Part shown: in pieces, positions 35,886 to 43,127 of the stretch | Numbering within the stretch: position 1 is the first letter of the stretch | Layout: each line of letters opens with the position of its first letter | DNA from: CBDBBY01 sp965205055 | GTDB lineage: Bacteria > Pseudomonadota > Alphaproteobacteria > Rhodobacterales > Rhodobacteraceae | Assembly: GCA_965205055.1 (NCBI GenBank) | Contig: OZ242030.1 | Location: 3,968,001-4,032,000, forward strand | DNA length: 64,000 nt | Direction: 5' to 3' | The notes under the pieces: generated by a model | Told to the model about the DNA's origin: nothing | The model's input: only the letters and a program-made list of their open reading frames with translations | Databases searched by the model: none | Translations under genes and position numbers: made by a program

Positions 35886-36104
35886 ATGAAGGAATTGCTG
35901 CGAACCAACGATCCAACCATAATCGCATGCGCGACAGCGCTGCTTGAAGGCGAAGGTATAGCCCCGTTCGTGCTGGACGTCCACATGAGCGTGCTGGAAG
36001 GATCCATCGGAGTCCTGCCTCGGCGGATGATGGTGGCAGACAAGGACCACTACCGCGCGCGCCGGGTGCTTCAGGACAATGGAATCGAGGTTCCGGAATC
36101 CTGA
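35886..36104 (+). CDS. DUF2007 family protein
   Basis: A 72-residue protein matching the small DUF2007 pattern: ELLRTNDPTIIACATALLEGEGI, then GVLPRRMMVADKDHYRARRVL. This family (putative signal-transducing) is commonly encoded upstream of a methyltransferase. ATG 35886 follows GGGACGGGA. It overlaps the start of the methyltransferase gene by 26 bases. Function unknown. Confidence 0.85.
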   Translation: MKELLRTNDPTIIACATALLEGEGIAPFVLDVHMSVLEGSIGVLPRRMMVADKDHYRARRVLQDNGIEVPES

Positions 36105-36864
36105 GTCCGCGTTCGAGGCGCGCGAACTCACCCTCGATTCCTTTCTCGGCGGGGCCGTGCGGACTTTCCAGCCGCGGCGCGGCTATCGGGCAGGGCTCGA
36201 TTCCGTGATGCTCGCCGCTGCCGTGCCGGCCGAGCCCGGGCAGTCGGTATTGGAGCTCGGATGCGGCGTCGGCGTCTCGATTCTTTGCCTGTGCAGACGC
36301 GTTCCTGATCTTTCGGTCGTCGGGGTGGAGATCTTGCCGGAGTACGCCGATCTGGCGCGACGGAATTCGGAGGCCGCCGGGCAGCCACTCACCCTTGTCT
36401 TGGGAAGCGTCGCAAATCCGCCTGCCGGACTCAAGGGGATGAGCTTCGATCACGTGATGGCGAATCCGCCTTTTTTCCCTGCGGATGAAGGGCTGCAATC
36501 CCCGGATGGCGGCCGCCGTTCGGCGCGGCACGAGAGCGTGCCGCTGGAGTCGTGGGTCGATTGCGCCCTTCGGCGCCTCCGCCCGGAAGGGGAGCTGACC
36601 ATGATCCTTCCGCCGGGCCGCTTCCCGGAGTTCATGTCCGCAATCCGCGAAAGAGCAGGCTCGATCGACGTAAAGCCGCTCTATCCGAGAATCGGACGTC
36701 CTGCTTCGCGGTTTCTTATCAGGGCGCGCAAAGGCGCGAGAGGTCCGCTGAGTTTCGCATCGCCGCTGGTGCTTCACGAAGATCCCGGCGCGGCGGGCGG
36801 AGAAGGAGCATACGGTGAAAAAACGGAAGCCTTGCTGCGAAGCCCTGCAGCGCTCGAATTCTAG
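36079..36864 (+). CDS. TrmN6-like SAM-dependent methyltransferase
   Basis: A 261-residue class I methyltransferase. SAM motif I is VLELGCGVGVSIL near residue 55, and the N6-adenine motif NPPFF appears at about 130. Together these resemble TrmN6/YfiC enzymes that methylate A37 of tRNA1(Val). An RRGYRAGLDSVMLAAAVP stretch before motif I is also typical. Overlaps the end of the DUF2007 gene, so it is coupled. Confidence 0.85.
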   Translation: MESRFRNPESAFEARELTLDSFLGGAVRTFQPRRGYRAGLDSVMLAAAVPAEPGQSVLELGCGVGVSILCLCRRVPDLSVVGVEILPEYADLARRNSEAAGQPLTLVLGSVANPPAGLKGMSFDHVMANPPFFPADEGLQSPDGGRRSARHESVPLESWVDCALRRLRPEGELTMILPPGRFPEFMSAIRERAGSIDVKPLYPRIGRPASRFLIRARKGARGPLSFASPLVLHEDPGAAGGEGAYGEKTEALLRSPAALEF

Positions 36865-37022
36865 CCAGGCGGACATCCGTTCGCCCAGCGCGCACCTGAG
36901 GCGTCTCGCCGAGCGGTAGATTCGATCATCAAATTGGAATTGCCCCTTCAATGCCTCCTTGATCCGCACTAGATTGATGTTGAGCAGAATAAAACCGCGC
37001 AACAACGACACACGGAGGCAAA

Positions 37023-37190
37023 ATGTCGATGATAGAGCATTTGAACACGCTGCGGAAGAAACACGAAGATCTTTCCGAGCAAGTCGAACAGGAGCAGCGC
37101 AACCCGTCCGTCAATCATCTAAGCATTACCGAGTTGAAGAAACAAAAGCTGTTGCTGAAAGAAAAGATTGCGAAACTGAGCGGCGGCTGA
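37023..37190 (+). CDS. DUF465 (YdcH-like) small protein
   Basis: A 55-residue charged coiled-coil protein reading MSMIEHLNTLRKKHEDLSEQ..., ending ELKKQKLLLKEKIAKLSGG, a clear match to the DUF465/YdcH family. ATG 37023 follows a GGAGG at ideal spacing. It is too short to appear in length-filtered gene lists. Function unknown. Confidence 0.87.
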   Translation: MSMIEHLNTLRKKHEDLSEQVEQEQRNPSVNHLSITELKKQKLLLKEKIAKLSGG

Positions 37191-37250
37191 ACAAGACGCG
37201 CCGCCGCTCGCCGTCCCGATAGGCGGATTCGCGACCAAAAATCTTCAATC

Positions 37251-37289
37251 GCATTTCCTTGGCTTCCGATTCGCTCGCCAAGGAAATGC
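37251..37289 (-). terminator. Hairpin at the 3' end of phaB
   Basis: GCATTTCCTTGGC pairs perfectly over 13 bp with GCCAAGGAAATGC around a 13-base loop. On the minus strand the stem is followed by GATTGAAGATTTTTGG, a delayed U-rich tract. It lies 77 bases after the phaB stop. A second hairpin (GGCACTCC/GGGAGTGCC) lies closer, at about 37309-37335. Confidence 0.65.
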
Positions 37290-37365
37290 CGCCAGCCCAA
37301 ATCGACCGGCACTCCGAGTCCGTCGGGAGTGCCGCGGCGCGCGAGATTGAACGCCGCTGGCAGCT

Positions 37366-38088
37366 TCAGATGACGTACTGCCCTCCGTTCGCGCTGAGCG
37401 TCGAGCCGGTGATATATCCCGCTTCATCGGATGCGAGGAAGGAGACGCACCTGGCGATTTCTTCCGGAAGACCGAGGCGCCCGACAGGAATCTGCTTGAT
37501 GATGGAGTCCCGTATTTTTTCATCCACGGCCATGACCATCTCGGTCGCGATATAGCCCGGGCACACGGCGTTGACCGTGATGCCCTTGAACGCGCCCTCC
37601 TGAGCAAGGGCTTTCGTGAATCCGAGCTCCCCAGCCTTCGCCGCCGAATAGTTCGCTTGCCCCATCTGTCCCTTTTGGCCGTTCACCGACGAAATGCTGA
37701 TGATTCGGCCGAAGCCGCGCTCGCGCATGCCCGACCAGACGGGATGCGTCATGTTGAAGGCGCCGCTCAGGTTGGTATCGATCACCTGGCGCCATTTTTC
37801 GGGCGTCATCCTATGGAACATCGCATCGCGGGTAATTCCCGCGTTGTTCACAAGGATGTCGATCGGGCCAAGCTCGGCCTCGACCTTCTTGATGCCTTCG
37901 GCGCAGGCGTCGTAGTCCGCGACCGACCACTTCAATGTCGAGATTCCGGTTTCGGCTGAAAATTTCTCAGCCGCTTCGTCGTTTCCGGCATAATTCGCCG
38001 CGACCTTGCAGCCGTCGTCACTCAATCGTTTGGAAATCGCCGCTCCGATGCCGCGCGTTCCTCCCGTAACCAATGCAATTCGCGCCAT
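37366..38088 (-). CDS. phaB: Acetoacetyl-CoA reductase
   Basis: Short-chain dehydrogenase that makes (R)-3-hydroxybutyryl-CoA with NADPH for polyhydroxybutyrate storage. The nucleotide loop TGGTRGIG is at 8-15, NNAG at 81-84, and the catalytic residues are S134, Y147 and K151 in SVNGQKGQMGQANYSAAKAG. 240 residues, and the ending ITGSTLSANGGQYV is typical of PhaB rather than FabG. No phaA or phaC lies beside it. ATG 38088 . Confidence 0.93.
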   Translation of the reverse strand: MARIALVTGGTRGIGAAISKRLSDDGCKVAANYAGNDEAAEKFSAETGISTLKWSVADYDACAEGIKKVEAELGPIDILVNNAGITRDAMFHRMTPEKWRQVIDTNLSGAFNMTHPVWSGMRERGFGRIISISSVNGQKGQMGQANYSAAKAGELGFTKALAQEGAFKGITVNAVCPGYIATEMVMAVDEKIRDSIIKQIPVGRLGLPEEIARCVSFLASDEAGYITGSTLSANGGQYVI

Positions 38089-38509
38089 GGTTAGTCCTCA
38101 TTGTTTGCAGCTTCCGAACCTGTGTATTCCGCTGGCCAATCATGTCAACGAACTTTTGCCGAGCGGCATCGGCGGTCCGAAGCCGTCGCCTTGAGCGGCC
38201 TGTCGGATCGGGACCAAAAAACGGCTGCGAATGGCAAGCCAAGCTTGTGGTCGGGCTGCGTTCAAAATTGCTGCGATGCTCTGCATTGAGGAAGCGTGCG
38301 CGGATTTGCCTTTGAACCGCCAAGAAATGTCCATGAGCATTCAAAAGTCGTCTCGATGCGGCGATGAGCATGAGAATTCGGGCAACTCGATTCCGATCAA
38401 CTCCGCCTTGCCGGCGGATCAGCCAATGTTTCATGCTCGCTGGCATCATTGGGACGCATATGTCAGAAAACCTAGGACTAAACACAAAATTGTCCGAGGT
38501 TTTATATCA
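38089..38509. other. Intergenic region upstream of abiEi
   Basis: About 420 bases between divergent phaB and the AbiEi-like gene. An upstream extension of the AbiEi frame is open to 38231 but does not read like a protein. Near 38475-38498 a short dyad GGAC...GTCC around TAAACACAAAATT could be an antitoxin operator. Nothing else is supported. Confidence 0.4.
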
Positions 38510-39127
38510 GTGCCGCACCAACTGACACAAAAGCAGCTGTTGCTCGAATATCTGGAGTTGCATGCGTCGGCACGCGCACGGGATCTTGAGAGCATAGGCG
38601 TATCGGCTGCAACAATCGCGCGCGCAGCGAACTCGGGTGACGTCCTGCGTCTCGGACGCGGCCTTTACACCCTGCCTGACGCCGATCTGGACACGAATGA
38701 AAGCCTCATCGAAATCGCCAGATATGCCCCGAAGGCTGTTGTCTGCCTGACCTCTGCGCTCGCGTTTCACGGCCTCACGGATCAACTGCCGCGCAGGATC
38801 TGGATCGCCATCGGCGCCAAGGACTGGAAGCCCAGGATCACCTATCCGAGTACCAGAACCGTTCGCTTCCGCGAACCTTACTTCTCCGAAGGTATTGAGG
38901 AACATCGGCTGGGTAGAGCCGAAGTGCGAATGTACACGATCCAGAAATCGCTCGCCGATGCGTTCCGCAACCAGCGTCTCGTCGACCGCTCGGTCGCCAT
39001 CGAGGCATTGAAATCGGTGTTTGAACAGCGAAAAGCCAGCCCCTCGTCAGTCGCCGAAGCTGCACGCCGGTTCGGAGCGTGGAACCAAATGTGCCCTTAT
39101 ATTGAGGCCGTAATCTCGAATGGCTAA
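38510..39127 (+). CDS. abiEi: AbiEi-family antitoxin
   Basis: Antitoxin of the AbiE type IV toxin-antitoxin system, which represses its own operon and counters the nucleotidyltransferase toxin. The N-terminal winged-helix part reads QLTQKQLLLEYLELHASARARDL and then GVSAATIARAANSGDVLRLGRGLY, followed by the AbiEi C-terminal region (AVVCLTSALAFHGL, SLADAFRNQRLV). 205 residues from GTG 38510, which follows a GAGG. Overlaps the toxin gene by 8 bases. Confidence 0.85.
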   Translation: MPHQLTQKQLLLEYLELHASARARDLESIGVSAATIARAANSGDVLRLGRGLYTLPDADLDTNESLIEIARYAPKAVVCLTSALAFHGLTDQLPRRIWIAIGAKDWKPRITYPSTRTVRFREPYFSEGIEEHRLGRAEVRMYTIQKSLADAFRNQRLVDRSVAIEALKSVFEQRKASPSSVAEAARRFGAWNQMCPYIEAVISNG

Positions 39128-39536
39128 AGCCCCCAAGGACATGGCTGCCTCCGTGCGGCAGCGCCTCTTCAATCTCGCCTGCGAAAAGGGGCTAGCGTTC
39201 GACGCGGTCTTGGTTGCATTTGGACTTGAGCGACTGATCTGCCGATTGTCGATTTCCACTCATTGCGACGGATTTGTCCTGAAGGGAGGCATGCTTGTTG
39301 CACTTCGGACGTCCGGCAGCGGGCGGTTCACATGCGATATCGACATCCTGGCTTTAGGGTCCGACGATAAGGCAAAATTTCGTTGGTGCCTTTCCGAAAA
39401 AGCCATGGGATCCGCTGCCCGCGCGGGAAGCCCACTTGGGTATCGGCAATTGAAAGTTGCTCCGGGAACAATAAACTTGGATCGCCGAAAAAGCGAACCC
39501 ATGGATGTTCAGCTGGTGCGGAAGGCGATGCCTTAA
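39120..39536 (+). pseudogene. abiEii: Truncated AbiEii nucleotidyltransferase toxin
   Basis: The N-terminal part of an AbiEii/AbiGii-type toxin: FVLKGGMLVALRT followed by RFTCDIDILALG, which has the KGG and D-x-D nucleotidyltransferase residues. The family is about 250-300 residues, but this frame stops at 138 with an unrelated-looking tail. The gene appears shortened and is likely non-functional. Its stop codon overlaps that of the convergent thioredoxin-like gene, so the C-terminal half has been lost. Confidence 0.75.
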
Positions 39537-40102
39537 TTTTCGGCGCCGCCGATCGCCGAGATGATCGATAGGGCTGATTCCGACCTCCAGTCCGCATCGC
39601 CGGTCAAGCGGGCGACTTCTTTTCCGCTTCTGTCCAAGAGGATCGTGGTCGGCAGGCCGAGAACACCCATCGAAGCCGAAAACGACTGCTTGGGATCGTA
39701 CAGCACAGTGAGGTTGTGAACGTCGATTTCGTCAAGGAACCGTTCGACGCTCGGAATCGGGTTCCGACCGACAGCGACCGCCAGTACAATCACATCGCGC
39801 TCGCCGAAATGCGATTGCAGTTTGGAAAGCGAAGGCATCTCCTTCCGGCAGGGCGCGCACCAAGTTGCCCAGAAATTCACTACGACAACACTTCCGGCAA
39901 AGTCCTCGAGAGTGGCTGCGCGACCGTCGGCCCAAGCGATTTCGACCTCGCTCGCGGATTTGGGCGCAGCATGCACGACGAGCTTGCGCATGTCGCCCGA
40001 CCTCAGGTCCTCCAAGTTCGAGGCGGATCCGTGTCCCTCCGCCCAAATTGCGCTTGCTGCAAGCAAAGCGTATAGGGCAAAGATGCATGCGATGCGGGTC
40101 AT
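39533..40102 (-). CDS. TlpA-like thioredoxin-fold protein
   Basis: A 189-residue exported thiol-disulfide protein. The signal peptide is TRIACIFALYALLAASAIWA and the active site is FWATWCAPCRKEMPSL, followed by GLPTTILLD with the cis-Pro. It probably reduces periplasmic thiols, for example in cytochrome c maturation, but no partner gene is near. The longer frame reaches 40219 into argH on the other strand. ATG 40102 follows GAGGAA and gives the signal peptide, so it is preferred. Divergent from argH with 28 bases between starts. Confidence 0.9.
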   Translation of the reverse strand: MTRIACIFALYALLAASAIWAEGHGSASNLEDLRSGDMRKLVVHAAPKSASEVEIAWADGRAATLEDFAGSVVVVNFWATWCAPCRKEMPSLSKLQSHFGERDVIVLAVAVGRNPIPSVERFLDEIDVHNLTVLYDPKQSFSASMGVLGLPTTILLDRSGKEVARLTGDADWRSESALSIISAIGGAEN

Positions 40103-40130
40103 GCGCAATTCCTCGTAACGGATCGGGTTC

Positions 40131-41543
40131 ATGTCGAGCGGGCAAGCGTCAAACAAAATTTGGGGCGCAAGGTTTTCCGGCGACCCCGACAAGCTGATGG
40201 AAGCGCTGAACGCGTCCATTCATTTCGACCGAAGACTTTACCGCCAGGACATTGCAGGCTCAAGAGCGCATGCCGCCATGCTGGCGCGCCAAGGCATCAT
40301 CGGCGAAGACGAAGCAGCTTCCATAGACAATGGCCTATTGACCGTGCTGAGCGAAATCGAATCAGGAAAATTTGAATTCTCCGCGGCGCTTGAAGACATC
40401 CACATGAACATTGAGGCGCGACTCCGCGAAGTTGTCGGCGCTCCGGCGGGAAAATTGCATACCGCCAGGAGCAGGAACGACCAAGTGGCGACGGACTTCC
40501 GGCTTTGGGTTCGCGGTCGAACGGATTCGGCATGCCGCGAATTGAAGAAGCTGATTCAAGCTTTGCTTGCTCAAGCGGAAGCGGGCGCCGCCTTCACGAT
40601 GCCGGGCTTCACGCATCTGCAATGCGCCCAGCCTGTCACATGGGGACATCACATGTTGGCTTATGCGGAAATGTTCGGCCGCGATTTCGGACGACTCCGC
40701 GATGCCCGGGCCAGAATGAACGAATCTCCCTTGGGCGCGGCCGCGCTTGCAGGAACGCCCTATCCGATCGACCGGGAAAGCACCGCCAAGGCCCTTGAAT
40801 TCGACCGTCCGATGGCGAATTCGATGGATGCGGTGAGCGACCGCGACTTCGCGCTTGAATTTCTGTCGGCCGCTTCGATCTGCGCCGTCCACATGTCGAG
40901 GCTTGCCGAAGAGATCGTGGTATGGACTTCCGCCCAGTTCGGCTTCGCTTCGTTGGGAGACCGCTTCACGACCGGATCTTCGATTATGCCGCAAAAGCGG
41001 AATCCGGACGCAGCCGAGCTCGTTCGCGCGAAAGCGGGCCGGGTCGCGGGCAGTTTGGTTGCGCTGCTGACGGTGGTGAAGGGGCTCCCGCTCGCCTATT
41101 CGAAAGACCTTCAGGAAGACAAGGAGCAAGTGTTCGATGCGGCGGACGCGCTGGCGATTTCGCTTTCGGCAATGGCAGGGATGATCGGCGACCTGAAGCC
41201 GAACCGGGAACGTCTGCGGGCCGCGGCCGCTTTGGGCAACTCCACGGCGACCGATCTGGCCGACTGGCTCGTCCGTGAGCGAGGCATGGCGTTTCGCGAC
41301 GCGCATGGCGTGGTCGGAGCGCTGGTCAGAATGTCTGAAGAGCGGAACGCGGATTTGTCGGATCTGTCGCTTGAAGACGCGCAGTCGGTTTGCTCCGAAA
41401 TCACCGAAGACGCGTGGAGCGTTCTTGATCCGGATCGCTCCGTTGAATGCCGACGAAGTTTCGGCGGAACATCGCCTGAGCTGGTGCTTGAACAGGCGAA
41501 ACAGTGGAGACAGCGGCTGCAATGCGAAGACTTTCGATTGTAA
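40131..41543 (+). CDS. argH: Argininosuccinate lyase
   Basis: Last step of arginine synthesis: splits argininosuccinate to arginine and fumarate. 470 residues. The fumarase-superfamily signature GSSIMPQKRNP starts at residue 282, and HTARSRNDQVATDFRLW, GFTHLQCAQPVTWGHH and SVSDRDF-like AVSDRDFALEF are all present. ATG 40131. The adjacent lptM gene overlaps its end, an arrangement conserved in alphaproteobacteria. Confidence 0.97.
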   Translation: MSSGQASNKIWGARFSGDPDKLMEALNASIHFDRRLYRQDIAGSRAHAAMLARQGIIGEDEAASIDNGLLTVLSEIESGKFEFSAALEDIHMNIEARLREVVGAPAGKLHTARSRNDQVATDFRLWVRGRTDSACRELKKLIQALLAQAEAGAAFTMPGFTHLQCAQPVTWGHHMLAYAEMFGRDFGRLRDARARMNESPLGAAALAGTPYPIDRESTAKALEFDRPMANSMDAVSDRDFALEFLSAASICAVHMSRLAEEIVVWTSAQFGFASLGDRFTTGSSIMPQKRNPDAAELVRAKAGRVAGSLVALLTVVKGLPLAYSKDLQEDKEQVFDAADALAISLSAMAGMIGDLKPNRERLRAAAALGNSTATDLADWLVRERGMAFRDAHGVVGALVRMSEERNADLSDLSLEDAQSVCSEITEDAWSVLDPDRSVECRRSFGGTSPELVLEQAKQWRQRLQCEDFRL

Positions 41544-41626
41544 TGGTGCTGGCGCTGCTTGCGGCATGCGGCGTCAAGGGCGATCCGCTGCCTGTGCCGG
41601 CTTCCGCCGCTGAAGATCCCGCGTAG
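41522..41626 (+). CDS. lptM: LptM-like small lipoprotein
   Basis: A 34-residue lipoprotein: short positive start, hydrophobic VMVLALLAAC with lipobox LAAC, then GVKGDPLPVP, the conserved block of LptM/YifL. LptM helps to mature the LPS translocon. ATG 41522 lies inside the end of argH. The argH-lptM-lysA order matches relatives, which strengthens the call despite the size. Confidence 0.85.
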   Translation: MRRLSIVMVLALLAACGVKGDPLPVPASAAEDPA

Positions 41627-41833
41627 CGGGCCGTCCTTCGCAGCGATTGATGTTGGCAGCAATACTCGATTGATTCAAAGCATGTCAGCGAACACTGAAG
41701 TTTGGTCGGATTCAGGATGCCGGTTCGTCGGCAGACAGAGTTGCCGAAACAAGACGCGTTCCTGTCAAGTTTTCCTGGGAGCGCGGGACATTCGGGAATC
41801 GAAGCAACCTCGTCGTCGAAATCAAGGGCGAGA

Positions 41834-41850
41834 CGGCGCGCTTCGCGCCG
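41834..41850 (+). promoter_or_regulatory. Stable hairpin just before lysA
   Basis: CGGCGCGCTTCGCGCCG is a perfect 7-bp GC-only stem with a 3-base loop. It ends 11 bases before the lysA ATG and covers the place where a ribosome site would lie. No obvious Shine-Dalgarno is seen. Confidence 0.5.
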
Positions 41851-41861
41851 CGTGACGCCGA

Positions 41862-43127
41862 ATGGATTGCTTCACCTATTGCAACGGCGTCCTGCACGCG
41901 GAAGCCGTGCCGATTCCGACCATTGCGGCCGAAGTCGGAACTCCCGCGTACGTTTATTCTTCCGGGTTTCTCCGCGCGCGCTACAATGAATTGGGCCGAG
42001 CGCTGGCCGATCTGGACCACCTGATTTGCTACGCCATCAAAGCCAATTCGAATCAAGCGGTGCTGAAGCTGCTCGCAAATTTGGGTGCGGGCTTCGACGC
42101 GGTTTCGGGCGGCGAATACCTGCGGGCAAAAAGAGCCGGCGCGCCCGGCGACCGAATCGTGTTTTCCGGAGTCGGCAAGACCCGATCTGAAATGCGGCTC
42201 GCATTGGAAGGCGGGATCCGGCACTTCAATGTCGAGAGCGAGCCTGAGCTGGACGCGCTGAATGAAACCGCGCTTTCGCTCGGCGCGATCGCGCCCGTCG
42301 CGATGCGCGTCAATCCGGATGTCGACGCGAAAACCCACAGGAAGATTTCGACGGGAAAATCGGAGAACAAGTTCGGAATCCCGATCGGCAGGGCCCGCGA
42401 TGTCTACCGGGCGGCGGCGGCGATGGAAGGCATAGAAATCGTGGGTGTGGATATGCACATCGGTTCCCAGCTCACCTCGCTCGAGCCGTTCGAGATCGCG
42501 TTTCGCAAGGTGTCCGAATTCGTTCAAGCGCTGCGCGGGGACGGTCACGACATCCGAAGGCTGGATCTCGGTGGCGGGCTGGGTATCGCTTACGAAAGAG
42601 GGGCGGACGCTCCCCCGTCGCTGCGCGAATACAGCGACATGCTGTCCAGGACCGTTGGCGGTCTCGGATGCGAGATCGAAATCGAGCCGGGAAGGCTGAT
42701 TGCCGGGAATGCAGGCATTCTGGTTTCGTCCGTCATTTATCGCAAGCAGGGAACGGACCGGACTTTTCTGGTCTTGGACGCTGCGATGAACGACTTGCTT
42801 CGTCCGTCGATGTACGACGCCTACCACGAAATCGAACCCGTTGCGGAAAAGAGCGGTCGAGCCGAATCTGAACTTGTCGACGTTGTCGGCCCGATTTGCG
42901 AGTCGAGCGACACCTTCGCGATCCAGAGACGCATTCCGCGTTTGGGCCAAGGCGAGCTTGTCGCGTTTCGATCCGCAGGAGCTTACGGCGCCGTCATGGC
43001 GTCCGAATACAATACGCGTTCGCTCGTGCCGGAGGTGATCGTCGACGGAAACAAATTCGCCGTCGTCAGGCCGCGGCCCGATCTTGACACGATCATTGCG
43101 CGTGATTGTATTCCTCCATGGATATAG
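41862..43127 (+). CDS. lysA: Diaminopimelate decarboxylase
   Basis: PLP enzyme that makes L-lysine from meso-diaminopimelate. The PLP lysine is K60 in YAIKANSNQAVL, and the later blocks HIGSQL, LDLGGGLGI and EPGRLIAGNAG bind PLP and substrate; GPICESSDTF is the C-terminal active-site Cys block. 421 residues. ATG 41862 gives the family start. It overlaps the DUF4175 gene by 10 bases. The 235 bases between lptM and lysA hold no recognised gene. Confidence 0.96.
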   Translation: MDCFTYCNGVLHAEAVPIPTIAAEVGTPAYVYSSGFLRARYNELGRALADLDHLICYAIKANSNQAVLKLLANLGAGFDAVSGGEYLRAKRAGAPGDRIVFSGVGKTRSEMRLALEGGIRHFNVESEPELDALNETALSLGAIAPVAMRVNPDVDAKTHRKISTGKSENKFGIPIGRARDVYRAAAAMEGIEIVGVDMHIGSQLTSLEPFEIAFRKVSEFVQALRGDGHDIRRLDLGGGLGIAYERGADAPPSLREYSDMLSRTVGGLGCEIEIEPGRLIAGNAGILVSSVIYRKQGTDRTFLVLDAAMNDLLRPSMYDAYHEIEPVAEKSGRAESELVDVVGPICESSDTFAIQRRIPRLGQGELVAFRSAGAYGAVMASEYNTRSLVPEVIVDGNKFAVVRPRPDLDTIIARDCIPPWI

